Positions 17,066 to 28,100 of a DNA stretch of 64,000 nt are shown piece after piece (the stretch's first letter is position 1; every line of letters starts with the position of its first letter). The position numbers and the translations under genes were made by a program. The DNA is from Aquisphaera giovannonii (GTDB taxonomy: Bacteria; Planctomycetota; Planctomycetia; Isosphaerales; Isosphaeraceae), in assembly GCF_008087625.1 (NCBI RefSeq), contig NZ_CP042997.1, positions 9,486,001-9,550,000 on the forward strand, written 5' to 3'. The notes beneath the pieces are model-generated. The model did no database searches. It was not told the origin of the DNA and was given only the letters and a program-made list of their open reading frames with translations.

Positions 17066-18772
17066 CTACCGGGGCGGCATCGGCCCTTCCGCGTCGGCCC
17101 ACAGGCCGGTCGGCACGAAGCGGCGACGCGACAGATCGAGGTTGATGACGGAGACGCCCGTGGAGCCGACGTGACGATTCGGCTGGAAGGTCAGCGGGGG
17201 AGCCAGCCCGGTCCGGAAGTCGCGGAGCTGCTCGAGCGCCGCGACCAGCCGCTCGCGATCGAGGCCCCGGCCCGCGCGGCGGATCGCCTCGACGAGCACG
17301 TCGGCGGCGGCCAATGCGGCGAGCTGTGCGGTGCGGTGTTGCTGCGACGGCCCCGCCGGGCCCAGGAGGTCCCGGTATCGGGCGAGCGATCCGGCGGTCT
17401 GGTCCGAAGGGGCGATCGGCAGGCCGACTTGCAGATGTCCGTCCAGGGAGGCGGGGAGTCCCAGGACGTCGCCGTCGGCCAGGGTGCCCGGGAACAGGAC
17501 GGATGGCTTCCGGCCCCGCTCGGCCAGCGCGGAGAGGAGCGGCGTCGATCCTCCCGGGGGGCCGAGGAAGACGACGGACTTGACCTCCCCCAGCGCTTCG
17601 GCCGCGGCGTCGACGCTCCCGGGCGCCCCGGAGAGCTCGACGTCGATCGGGGATGCCAGCTCGGCACGCCGGCAGCGGTCGCGGAGGGCTTTCGCCAGGG
17701 CCCGCTGCCGCGCGTCGGGGCCGTGGACGATGGCGAAACGATCTCCCGGGCCCCCGGCGCGGAGGGCCTGGCGGAGGAGCGCGAACGCCTGGTCGTCGGG
17801 GCCCGCCAGCAGGAAGAAGGTCCATCGGCCCGGCCGGGGCCGGTCGAACGCGGGCGGGGCGACGACTCCCACGAGCGGGACCTGCCGCCGCTCCGCGGCG
17901 GCCGCGATCTCGGGCTCCACGGCCCCCAGCCTGGCCGCGAGGATGGCGAGGACGGGCTCGCCGCCGGACGTCAGGTCCCCGATCGGATCCCCCCGCCCAT
18001 CGCCCTCGGCCGGGCCCTCGACGTACCGGAGCTGGATCCGGCGATGATAGACGCCGCCACGCCCGTTCAGGACCTCGACCTGGCGGTCGAGGAGGCGTCG
18101 CAACTCCTCGCCCAGGCCGGCGGAAGCATCGCCGGGGGGGAGGACCACGCCCAGGCGGATCTGGTCGCCGGTGATGCCCGGGTCGCGGTCCCTCTCGAGC
18201 TGCCGGAGGTAGGCGATCAGGTCGGCATTATCCCCGATCGACAGGCGGTAGCGCGGCATCGCCTGGTCGAGCGGGGCCCCGCCCGAGTCCAGGCCCATGG
18301 CGATCGCCCGCGTGAGCAGGCCCTCGGTATAGGGCGGCCGCCGCCGGCCGTCGGGCCGGTCCAGGCCGTATGGCCGGGTGAGCGTCGCCCAGGTCACGTC
18401 GGAAGGGACGGTCGCCCCCTCGGCGACCCCACGCCCATCCCGGCCGTGGCAGTTGACGCACGCGAGCAACCGGGCGGGGACCGGGACGGAGCCCCCGACC
18501 ACCCCGGTGATCTCGCCGCCCGATGGGCTCTCCCCGTTCAGGTAGATCACGCGACCCCGAGCGAGGCGGCCCGCCTCGGCCTCGGCCTCCGGGGCGGCCT
18601 CGCGAGACTCGCCCCCGGCCGCGACGGCGATCGGCCGATCGGCCCGCCCGCAGGCGGACGCGGAGGCGGCCCCGGCCAGGAGCAGGGCCGCGAGAAGCCG
18701 CCGGACGATCGGCCGCCCGGGGCATCGCGTGCGATCGGTCGCGTCGCCGGGCGTCCCGTCAGTGCTTGCCAA
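17066..18772 (-). CDS. Lipoprotein fusing cytochrome c and a periplasmic ligand-binding domain
   Basis: A protein of 568 residues. A lipoprotein signal ends at Cys41 (LAGAASASAC). Residues about 65-190 form a c-type cytochrome with the haem site CVNCHG (Cys105 to His109) and a likely axial Met172 in QAMPRY. From about residue 200 the protein follows the type 1 periplasmic-binding fold of LivK-like receptors (IRLGVVLPPGD, LLDRQVEVLNGRGGVYHRRI, FFLLAGPDDQAF, VVFLGPPGG). Such proteins bind a small molecule; fused to haem this could be a redox sensor or an electron-delivering binding protein. The start overlaps the stop of the tandem SCO gene by 14 bp, so it is the last member of a coupled four-gene operon. 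Confidence 0.87.
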   Translation of the reverse strand: MASTDGTPGDATDRTRCPGRPIVRRLLAALLLAGAASASACGRADRPIAVAAGGESREAAPEAEAEAGRLARGRVIYLNGESPSGGEITGVVGGSVPVPARLLACVNCHGRDGRGVAEGATVPSDVTWATLTRPYGLDRPDGRRRPPYTEGLLTRAIAMGLDSGGAPLDQAMPRYRLSIGDNADLIAYLRQLERDRDPGITGDQIRLGVVLPPGDASAGLGEELRRLLDRQVEVLNGRGGVYHRRIQLRYVEGPAEGDGRGDPIGDLTSGGEPVLAILAARLGAVEPEIAAAAERRQVPLVGVVAPPAFDRPRPGRWTFFLLAGPDDQAFALLRQALRAGGPGDRFAIVHGPDARQRALAKALRDRCRRAELASPIDVELSGAPGSVDAAAEALGEVKSVVFLGPPGGSTPLLSALAERGRKPSVLFPGTLADGDVLGLPASLDGHLQVGLPIAPSDQTAGSLARYRDLLGPAGPSQQHRTAQLAALAAADVLVEAIRRAGRGLDRERLVAALEQLRDFRTGLAPPLTFQPNRHVGSTGVSVINLDLSRRRFVPTGLWADAEGPMPPR

Positions 18773-20000
18773 CGGATGAGTTCCCGTCGTCCGCGACGGC
18801 CTGCTCGACCTTGGCGAGAAGGCCGTCGGCGTCGCGCGGATCCAGGTGCTTGAGCCAGAGCCCCGTCGCCTCGTTGCCGACGACGATCGTCGTGCTGTGG
18901 GCCTCGCGGGACTCCACGTACTGGCCGAGCCGCCGCTCCACCTGCTCCAGGTCCTTCTTCTCCCCGGTGAGCAGGTGCCAGCCCGGCCGTGCCTTGAGCC
19001 TGCGCGCGTATTCGGCCATCTGCGGCACCCGGTCCGTGGCCGGGTCCACGGTCAGGGAGAGCAGGACCACCTGCCTGTCCAGGCGGTCGCCGAGGCGGTC
19101 CTGGAGCTTCGTCAGCGCGTCCGCCATCACGAGGCAGCTGCCCTTGCACGAGGTGAAGAAGGGATGGACGACGACGACCTTCCCCCGGATCAGGTCGCTG
19201 TAGAGCCGCAGCCGCCGGCCATCCTGGTCCACGAGCGTCGTGTCGGTGAAATAGTTCCGCCCCCCGCGGATCCGGAGGGCCGCCTCCATCATCGCCATGA
19301 GCTCGTCGGTACCGGCGACCCTCCGGCTGCTCCACCCCTCGCGGCTGTCCCCGTCGAGGACGAGGACGCTCTGCGAGTGGTCGGTCTTCTGCGGGGAATA
19401 CACCTGCAACGCCTTGAGCAGGGTGACGAGCTGGTCGAAGCCCGCCTCGCTGGCCGTGACCTGCGTCCACCCCGGGCGTGCGCCGTAACGGGCGGCCCAT
19501 TCCTTCAGGCGATCGGGGCGGTCCACCGCGGGATCGACGCTGATGGAGATCAGGGCGCACTCGGTCCCCAGCCTCTCCCCCAACCGATCCTGCAGCTTCG
19601 CGAATCCGGCGCCCAGCAGCGGGCAGGCGGCCTTGCAGGAGGTGAAGACGAAATTGATCGCGACCACCCTGCCCTTCACCAGGTCGCGGTAGAAGTGGAC
19701 GGGCTTGCCGTCCTGGTCGACGAGCTTCACGTCGGGGATGTCGATGGTGCGCGGCTTCCCGGGCGAGGGAGGGCTCGCGGGATCCGAGCCGGCGTCGCGG
19801 GCCCCATCCACCTTGCAGCAGGCCGCGGCGGGCGCCTCGGTCGCGGGGACCGCCTGCGCCCCCGCGGCCGCCACATCCGGGAGCGGCCGGGACGAGGAGT
19901 CCGGCTCGACCCGGCACCCCCCGAGGACTGCGGCGGTGGCGATCAGGAAGAAGGAGGCGGCCGGGGACCGCACAGCCCGGCGTCGGGGCCCATTCATCAT
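18759..20000 (-). CDS. Tandem SCO1/SenC-type copper chaperone/thiol redox lipoprotein
   Basis: A protein of 413 residues. A lipoprotein signal ends at Cys29 (AVLGGC). Two SCO domains follow. The first has CKAAC (Cys122, Cys126) with His208 in TDHS; the second has CKGSC (Cys285, Cys289) with His368 in EAHS. Thus both copies keep the CxxxC plus distal His copper site. The repeats share the phrase KLQDRLGxRL and so come from an internal duplication. SCO proteins deliver copper to CuA sites of oxidases or act as thioredoxin-like reductants. The upstream gene's stop overlaps the start codons in ATGATGA, with GAAGGAG as ribosome site, giving tight coupling. The likely client is the giant copper protein encoded first in this operon. 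Confidence 0.92.
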   Translation of the reverse strand: MMNGPRRRAVRSPAASFFLIATAAVLGGCRVEPDSSSRPLPDVAAAGAQAVPATEAPAAACCKVDGARDAGSDPASPPSPGKPRTIDIPDVKLVDQDGKPVHFYRDLVKGRVVAINFVFTSCKAACPLLGAGFAKLQDRLGERLGTECALISISVDPAVDRPDRLKEWAARYGARPGWTQVTASEAGFDQLVTLLKALQVYSPQKTDHSQSVLVLDGDSREGWSSRRVAGTDELMAMMEAALRIRGGRNYFTDTTLVDQDGRRLRLYSDLIRGKVVVVHPFFTSCKGSCLVMADALTKLQDRLGDRLDRQVVLLSLTVDPATDRVPQMAEYARRLKARPGWHLLTGEKKDLEQVERRLGQYVESREAHSTTIVVGNEATGLWLKHLDPRDADGLLAKVEQAVADDGNSSVGKH

Positions 20001-22099
20001 CTCGACTCCTTCGCTTCCACGGTGAGGAACCAATGCCGGTTGACGTCGAGGCCGCCGGACGCGGACTGGGCGTAGAGATAGTGCGTGCCGGGCCGGGGCG
20101 GGATCCATCGGACGGAATAGACGCCGGGATCGTGGCCGGAGGCCGCGGCGGGCAGGCGGCGCTGGGCTCCGCCGGGGGCCATGGAGAGGACCGTGACGTC
20201 CCCGAGCCTGCCCGCCGGCGAGCCCGTCGCCCGGTCGGTGATGCGGAAGCGGATCTCGACCGGCGTCCCGGCCGTCGCGGCGGGCGCCTCGAGCGCCTTC
20301 ACGACCAGGTCGGCCCCCGCCCGTTTCCGGCGCGTCGGGTCGGGGAGGACCTTGACGGCGAAGTAATGGGTGATGCGGGGCGAATCGAGCAGGAACGCCA
20401 AGTTGTACTCCCCCGCCAAGCCCAGCCGGCCCACCGTCTCGTAGACGCCCGGGCTCCGCTCGCGCAGGCTGCGGTCCAGGGTCAGCGTCGCGCGGGGCAT
20501 CCTGCCGTAGTTCGAGAAGCTCCCCATCGGGGCCGACATCCCCTGCTTGTAGTAATAGATGGTGCGGTCGGACGGGTTGGCCACCAGGACCGCGTCGTCG
20601 CCCGGGACCGGGGCGATCGAGGCCGCCAGGCTGGGCTCGACCTTCCGGGCCGACGGCGCCTTCTGCCCCGCCGGGAAGTCGATCACGGAGACCGGCCGGC
20701 CTTCCTCCCCGAGCCCGCCGAGGGGGATGATCTGGACGATCGGGCTGTCGAGGTGGCGGACGTAGGCCAGCGTGCCGGCGAAGACGACCTGGTCGGGATT
20801 CTTGTCCGTCCCCGCCCTCTGGACGAATCGGCCCGCTGCCGCGTCCAGGACGTGGACCGCGCACGCCCCGGGGTTGACCGCCAGGCCGACCGTGCCGTCG
20901 GGCGAGAACCGGAGCTGCGTGATCCCGGGCTCCGCCACCGCGCGGCCCACGACCTTCAGGTCCTCCGGCGAGAGGATCGTCACCGAGCCGTCCTGCGAGT
21001 CGGCGACGTACACCATCTGCGAGGCGCCCGACCAGGCGATCGACCGCGGCGCGGGGCCCGTCGGCAGGTCCGCCACCCTGGCCAGCCGCGCGACGTCGAC
21101 GACGGAGACCGTGCCGTCGCCGCCGTTGGTGACGAAGACGTGCCGCCCGCCCCCGTCGAAGGCGAGCTCGTGGGCCCCCCTGCCCGTCGCGATCCGCCCC
21201 GCCAGCCTGGGCCCCTCCGTGGAGATCGCGGCGATCCCTGGCCGTGCGGGGTCGTCCAGGGCGGCCCAGAGGTAGTGGCCGTCGGGCTGGAGGGCCAGGC
21301 GGGTCGGCCGGTCGAGCCCGTCGATCGCGGCGACCTCCGACCACGTCGCCGTGTCCACGACGGCGACCTGATTCGCGGACGGGCACGAGACGTAGAGCCG
21401 GGAGCCGTCGCCCGAGAGCACCCAGTCGGCGGCGTTCCCCTTGAGGCGGACCATCGTCAGCAGCTTCGTGTTGCCGAACCCGAAGAACGGGTCGACGACC
21501 GTCACCGTCGCGTCGTCGTTCATGGTCAACGCGTAGAAGACGTTGAGGTCGAGGCTGGGCCGGCTGAAGCGATCCCCGCGGAGGAACCGGGCGATCATCC
21601 TGGCGGCGTCCAGGGCCTCCCGGCCTTCCCCCTCGACCCGCGGCACGAGCCAGGCCGCGGGATGGGACTTGGCGACACCCACGCCGTCGGCGTCCCCGGT
21701 GATCGTGAACCGGAAGACCGCATCGCGGCCCTCGCGGAGCCCCTCCTCCGCGGATTCGGCGCCGCGGGCCGGCAGCAGCTCGAAGGCGACCCGGACTCCC
21801 TGGTGCTCGTAGGTCTGGGCCCCGGGGCCCGGCTTCGGGGGATCGGGCGGCCTCGAGGCGACGGGGGCGGGAGGCGCTGGTTGTCGCGCCTCGGTCCGGT
21901 TGGCGGCCTCCTGGGGCCGGTCCCTCGAATCGCAGCCGACGGCGTGGAGCCCCAGGGCCCACGCGAGGAGGGCCGCCGCGGGTGGGCGCCATGCCGGGGC
22001 GTGGCCGGGTCGCCGGCGGGGTCGGACGTCCCGGGACGAAGGCGGGCCGGCCGAGGGGACCTGGAGCCCGGCCGGCCGGACGCATGGAGAGCTTATCAT
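19997..22099 (-). CDS. Beta-propeller (YVTN/cytochrome D1-like repeat) lipoprotein
   Basis: A protein of 700 residues from the ATG at 22099. A hydrophobic stretch ends in the lipobox-like HAVGC (about residue 52), so export and lipidation are likely, although the signal is preceded by an unusually long Arg/Pro-rich leader. Repeated blades of about 40 residues are visible: WVLSGDGSRLYVSCPS, VAVVDTATWSEVAAI, ELAFDGGGRHVFVTNGGDG, TVSVVDVARLARVADL, MVYVADSQDGSVTIL. These are YVTN-type WD40-like propeller repeats. A C-terminal region (about 590-700) is beta-rich and Ig-like. Propellers of this type bind partners or haem d1; no clear haem ligand is seen. It lies 15 bp after the giant oxidase gene and overlaps the SCO gene. 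Confidence 0.88.
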   Translation of the reverse strand: MISSPCVRPAGLQVPSAGPPSSRDVRPRRRPGHAPAWRPPAAALLAWALGLHAVGCDSRDRPQEAANRTEARQPAPPAPVASRPPDPPKPGPGAQTYEHQGVRVAFELLPARGAESAEEGLREGRDAVFRFTITGDADGVGVAKSHPAAWLVPRVEGEGREALDAARMIARFLRGDRFSRPSLDLNVFYALTMNDDATVTVVDPFFGFGNTKLLTMVRLKGNAADWVLSGDGSRLYVSCPSANQVAVVDTATWSEVAAIDGLDRPTRLALQPDGHYLWAALDDPARPGIAAISTEGPRLAGRIATGRGAHELAFDGGGRHVFVTNGGDGTVSVVDVARLARVADLPTGPAPRSIAWSGASQMVYVADSQDGSVTILSPEDLKVVGRAVAEPGITQLRFSPDGTVGLAVNPGACAVHVLDAAAGRFVQRAGTDKNPDQVVFAGTLAYVRHLDSPIVQIIPLGGLGEEGRPVSVIDFPAGQKAPSARKVEPSLAASIAPVPGDDAVLVANPSDRTIYYYKQGMSAPMGSFSNYGRMPRATLTLDRSLRERSPGVYETVGRLGLAGEYNLAFLLDSPRITHYFAVKVLPDPTRRKRAGADLVVKALEAPAATAGTPVEIRFRITDRATGSPAGRLGDVTVLSMAPGGAQRRLPAAASGHDPGVYSVRWIPPRPGTHYLYAQSASGGLDVNRHWFLTVEAKESR

Positions 22100-22113
22100 G
22101 TGTATTGGCCGGA

Positions 22114-25100
22114 TCACGGTTTGAGTGGCATCTCCTGCGGGAGGAAGCGGGTGGCGTCCTCGGGGCGTCGGTCGCGGGCTTCCGCCGGCAGTTGGGGCTT
22201 GACCTTCTTCACCTGCACGGGCTGCACGACGAGCCGGGCCGTGCCGCCGTCCGAGGACGAGAGCTGATAGGCCCCGATCGGCTGGCTGACGACCGCCGTC
22301 AACTGGAACGTCCCGTCCGCGGGGTTGACCGTCGCCGGGTTGCCGACGGCCTGGCCCCCGGCGTCGAGCAGCGAGACCTCCTTGGCGAAGCCCGGCGCGT
22401 TGAGCTTCTTCCACACCCTGCCGCTGACCGTGATGAGGTTGCCCTGCAGGAGGACCGATCGGACGTTGATCTGATCCGCGCCCTCCTTCCCCACCCGGAA
22501 GATGCCCCAGAGGCCCGCCTGCAGTTCGGTGCTCTCGAAGCCCCGGTAGAGGTAGTCGCCGACGATCCCCGCCTCGCCCCCCGCATGGTCGAGCAGGATG
22601 TTGAACTGGGAGTTGGGGGGGACGCTGCCCAGCGTCCCGATCCGCAGCGACGGCGAGTCATTGCCGAGGACCCGCGATTCGGTCCCCTTCTTCGTCGGCG
22701 TCCAGTTCCACACGTGGCCGTGGATGGTGAACGGGGTGTAGGAGTTGCCGCCGGGGTGGAGGACCCGGAACCGGACCGGCAGCTTCTGCGGCGCGTGGAA
22801 GATGGGAGTCTGCGGGTCGGAGAAGTTCGGCATCTTGGGATCCGGGACCACCACCGAGGGGAGGTCGGAGGTGGCGTCCGTGATGTCGATCGCGTTGAAG
22901 TCGGGGAACGCCTGGTCCGTCTGGTAGTTGAACCGGTAGGCGATCGGCTCGGTCCTGTAGTTGATCGCCTGGAGGATCATCGCGCTGGAGGCGGGGACGT
23001 TGTCCTGGATCATCAGGACGAACTCCCGGAACTGCCCCTTGTCGCCGCCGAGCGTCACGGTGGCCTGGGCCCGGCTGTCGGTGTCGGCGACCCAGGTGGC
23101 CCCCTCGGGCTCGATCACCAGGGCGCCGAAGAGCCCGTGGTTGGCCTGCGACTCGCTCGGGCTGGAGGCCGGGTCGCTCGGCGTCAGGTTGACGGCCCCG
23201 AACTCGACGGGCCGGCCGTTCCCGGCGGCGTCGATCTCGCCGGCATACCAGGTGTAGGAGACGGAATCCCCGGGCGCCTCCGCCGTCTGGTTCGCGTTGT
23301 TGCCGCCGTTGAAGCCGTCGGAGGTCGTGACGTCGTAGCTGAGGAGCTGGGGATGCAGCCCGGCCCTCTGGCGGCCGCCGTTCGCCCCCGGGAGGGCGAT
23401 CCTGTTGGTCAGCTTGACGCGGATGAGGTCGCCCGCATTGGCCCTGAGCACGAGCGGCTCGGGGATGTAGCCGGGCTTGAACTGGTTGTTCGCGTCGTCG
23501 TAGTCATCCTTCGTCACGTACACGACCGCGGACGGGTCGTTGAGCTTGCTGCTCCCCCGGTTGTAGTAGACCAGGCCGTCCGGGTTCGCCGTGCCGTCGG
23601 CGTTCTTCACGCTCGCGGGCGAGACGGCGAAGACCTCGAAGTCCTTCACCTTCCCGGCGGCCACCAGTCCGTCGTAGAACTTCTGGACGTTGGCGAGCGC
23701 GCCGGACGGGGCGGCCATGCCGGGATTGGTGGGCAGCGGCGCGAGGGAATCGGCCTTGCCCTGGTAGGCCCGCAGGATGCCCCAGTTGCCGTTGAGCAGG
23801 CCGCGGGTGTCCGAGCTGGCCATGTAGAGGTAATCGGCCGCGGGCGGCGTCGTCGGCACGAGCTGCTTCGCCGCGCTCGGCGGGAGGCGGAACAGCATCT
23901 CGTAATGCTCGGAGATGGACATGACCTGCGTGCTGACGTACCCGGAGTCCGGATTGCCGGCCTCCTGGAGCCACCTCAACCCGTGCAGGTTGAACGAGTG
24001 GGGCAGGAAATGCGCGCCGATGAGGACGCGGACCTGGACGTCGTCGTTCTCGTAGGCCCGCAGCAGGGGCGTGTAGGGATCGAGCGGGCCGGCACCCGGG
24101 TACGCATTCGGGTACTTGAAGCTGGATCCGGGCCCGATCGGATTCTGCGGGTCGCCCTGATTATTGAGGAGCGGGTCGTTCCTCGCGATCGATGCGAACG
24201 CGTGCGAGGGGTCCATCGGGTTGAGGTTCGGGGGGGCGATCCGGGCGGAGATCGGCTCGCTCCGATAGTTGATCGAGCGGGTGCCGGGCTCGGGGCCGGA
24301 CGTGATCAGCGTCGGCTGGTTGACCTTGTTGTTGTCCCGGAGCTTGGGCGGGTTGATCGCATTGCTCGGATCCGTCCAGCCGAAGGTCGGCGGGAACGGG
24401 CTGGGAATCTCTGCTTGATACTTCTGATAAGCCACCGGCGCGGAAGGCGGCGAGACACTCCCGCTCTTGTAGGCGAGCTGCGTATCCTGCAGCTCGAGCG
24501 CGAACTCGCGGTAGCTGCTGGCCTTGTCGGCCGAGGCGATGATGGCCTGCCAGCTCGTGGGGCCCCCGTCCTTCGTCGGCGAGCCCGTCCCCGAATCGTA
24601 CGGCGCGGCGTCGCGGCCGCCCAGGGCGAGGCCGGTCGACGAGTCGCTCCAGCTCGAGCCCCGCGGCTCCACGAGGAGCGCGGCGTAGAGGCCCGCCTGC
24701 TGGTGGGTCGAGGGGCCGAGGTGGTCGTGGGTGAAGACGCTGCGCAGCGTCCTGTCCTTCGGCGACTTCGGCGGCTGCGGGTTGTCGGTGATCGGGTCGG
24801 CGAACCACCGCTGGACGGTCGCCTGGGCGCCGTCCCAGGCGTTGACGTGGTTGCCGTTGACGTCGACGATCGGGGCCCCCGGGCCGAAGAAGGGGATTGG
24901 CTTGGCCTTCAGCGTCTTCCTGCCGCTCAGGCCCGGCAGGAAGATGCCGCCGGCCTTGTTGATGGCCTCGATCCGCTCGCGGACCTCGTCGGGGCTGAAC
25001 GTGCCGTCCTCGTAGTTGAAGCCGTTGGCCCCGCCGTCGGACGAGGTCACGTCGAACTTCACCAGGTGGATGTGCTGGCCGATCACGTCGGTCGGCGTCC

Positions 25101-28100
25101 GGACCTGGAAGTCGTCCAGCTCGTAGACGTTCGGCACGAGGTTGGCCTGCCAGTACTCGACGACGTCCCCGCTGTTGGCCCGGAAGAACAGCGGCTCGGC
25201 GATCCGCCTGTTCTCCAGGGTGTCGCGCACGTCGCCCCAGAGCGACAGGATCCGCTGCTGCGGGTAGTGCCACCCGCTCTTGTTGAGCACCACGTCGAGC
25301 TGGATGTCGGCGGCCTTGTAGACGACATGGCCGCCGAGCTCCTCGGGCTTCGTGTACGGACCGCCGGTCGGGTCGGCATACGGGGCGCCGGGGGCCCGGG
25401 GCTTGCCGTTGGTGAGGAACAGCCCGGTCCCCCCGTCGGGCGTGTCCGTCGGGTGGGACTTGAGCTCGTGGAACGCCATGGCGACCTGCTCCTCCGGCGT
25501 CCCCTGCTCCGGCAGCTCGACGGCGCTGAGGTGCTCGTTCAGCTTGGTGAAGTCGTAGGCGTTCTGCTTCTGGTAGGAGACGTCCCCGCCCATGATGATG
25601 TGCCGCGGCAGGCCGCCGTCGAGCGTCACGCCGCCGTCGACGGCGAAGTCGAGCGGGGGATGGGGCGACCGGCGCCCGCCGACGCCCGGGACGAAGAAGG
25701 GATACCCGGGGTTATCCTGGGACCCGGGGTCGACCGGGACCGCCTTGTACCCCGACAGCTCGTTGGGGCGGCTCGGGTCCCCCACCTTGACGATCTTGAC
25801 GGGCGCGGGGATCGGGGCCATCGGCAGCGTGGGGATGGGCACGACCGCCGGGATCGGCGTGCCGCGCTCGATCTCGCCGTCGGGCAGCGCCCGGGAGTCC
25901 GCCGCGGCGCGACCGTCCGGGTCGAGCGGCGTGCCGGCCTCGAAGACGTCGTGCGTGCGCCAGAGCGACCACATCCCCTGGGCGAAGTGGGGATAGAAGT
26001 GGCAGTGGAAGATCGAGTCGCCCACGGTCAGGTTGCGGTTCCCGCTGCCGTAGATGATCTCCTGGGTGAAGCCGTCGCCCGGGGTGATCGTCTGGCTGTC
26101 CAGGAGCAGGCTCTCGTCGCTGCCCGGCGTCCGCAGCCACTGGTGGGCGTGCAGGTGGTGGACGTGGGTGATGTTCCCCCCCGCGTGCAGGACGCGGAAG
26201 CGGACGTGATCATTCAGGTAGCTGTGATAGACGTTGGACGGGTCGTCGGGGAAGTAGGCCTTGGTCGCGGCGGCGGGGGTCTCGACGGCCTCCAGCCCCA
26301 CGTCCTCCTCCGGGGGCCTCCGCCGGGGGAAGCCCCGGGGGACCGGCGGCGAGGACCTCGACGACATGAGGGGCCTCGCGGCTCCCGTGGCCGGCGGGGC
26401 GGCCTCGGCGGCGGGGGGGAGCGGCTCGCTCGGGCCGTGCCCGCCCCCGGCGTCGCCGGCCGGGGCATCGGCGGCGGCGGCGTGCCCGGCCGCGTGGCCG
26501 CCCGTCACGGCGGCGATCTGCGGCTGGAAGTCGCGCTGGTACTGGCTGTTCGCCGGATGGTCCACGATCATGGCCGGGTCGCCGACGACCCAGGAGCTGA
26601 GGAAGAACTCCTCGTACTTCGACTCGACGCTCCGCGCCATGGGGCCGACCTTGATGCGATTCGCCCAGATCTCGGCGCCGATGCCCGCCATCCCGTAGTT
26701 GATGGCGAAGTTGTCCTGCCCCGCCGACATCGCCGACGACGTCCGGGTCTCGGGCTGCCCGGGGCCGGGCGGGTTGAACTCCGGGAACGCCTGCACGGCG
26801 GTCAGGGCGTCGTGATAGTGGATCGAGAATTCCCGGTAGGGCTTCCTCGCGTCCGGGTAGACCGGATTGGGACGCCCCGCGGGCTCGGGCAGGAGGCCCT
26901 GGTACGGCCCGGTGACGATCGCGGTGAGGTCGGAGTGGACGATCTCGAGGGCCGGCTTCCCGTGGTCGTCCGGGGCGGGCTTCGTCATCCTGAGGATCGG
27001 CGTGCCGGCCGGGATCGGCGTCTTCAGCCCGCCGCCGTCGGGCGAGAGGTCCTCGTAGCTCGTGCCGGCGGGGTAGGTCGCATCGTAGTCGATGACCGGG
27101 TGGCCATGCGGGCCCCGACGGTTCGGCTTCGAGGCGAGCTCGAGGTCCTTCCTGGTCACCTGGCTGCGATACCATTCGGCCCCTTCCGGCTCGACGGTGA
27201 CCGAGCCGAACAGCCCGGCGGTGAGCTGCGCGGCGTCGAGGCTCGCCCCGAGCTGCGCGGCCGTGCTGTACAGCAGGAAGGCCCCCTCGGCGCGTGCGTA
27301 GAAGCGGTAGATCTTCGTCTCGCCCGGCTTGCAGTCGGACGAGTTCGCCGCCGCCTGGCCGTCCAGGTTCAGCCCCACGTAGGAGGCGTCGGAGTCGACG
27401 GTGCCGATGAGCTCCATGCCCGAGACGTGCACGCCGGCCGTGCGCGTCGCGGGGTGCTCCAGGGGGAACGGGACCTTGGGCGGAGACTCGCTCAGCAGGT
27501 TCGTGAACGTGATCTCCAGGCAATCGCCCACGTTGGCCCGCAGCACCACGGGCCGGGCCCGCTTGCCCGGGCGGAGCGTCACGCAGCCGGCGCCGATCGA
27601 AGCCTTCGGATCCGACGAGTTGGGGACCACGTCCCGCTTCAGCGCGAAGATCATCCCCTGCGGCATCGCCGTCCCCAGGCGGTTGCAGAGGAACCCGTAG
27701 TCCAGGGCGACGACCTGCGCCTTGACGACGCGCTTGATCCGCGGGTCATCCAGCCCGCTCGGGTCCTTCGGGCTGTCATTGGGCGCGAGCTTCAGGGGGG
27801 GCCGGGCGAGCATGCCGCCCATGTGACGGCCGTGCCGGCTGCAGAAGAAGCCCAGCGTGGTGCCCGGCGGCAAGCCCGGCTTGACGGTGGCCTGCGCCAG
27901 GATCGTCCCGGCGGCCTGCGGGGCGGTGCCCCACACGGTTTCGGTGCCGACCGTCTGCGGGCCCAGGGCCGGCAGGCCGCCGCCGCCCTCGAAGGAGAGG
28001 AACGCCTCGGCCTGCGCCTGGGTGTCGAAGACCACCCCGTGCGTGCCCGAGACGGCCCTCCAGGCGATCGTGTCGCCGGACTTCACCTCCACGTCCGCCG

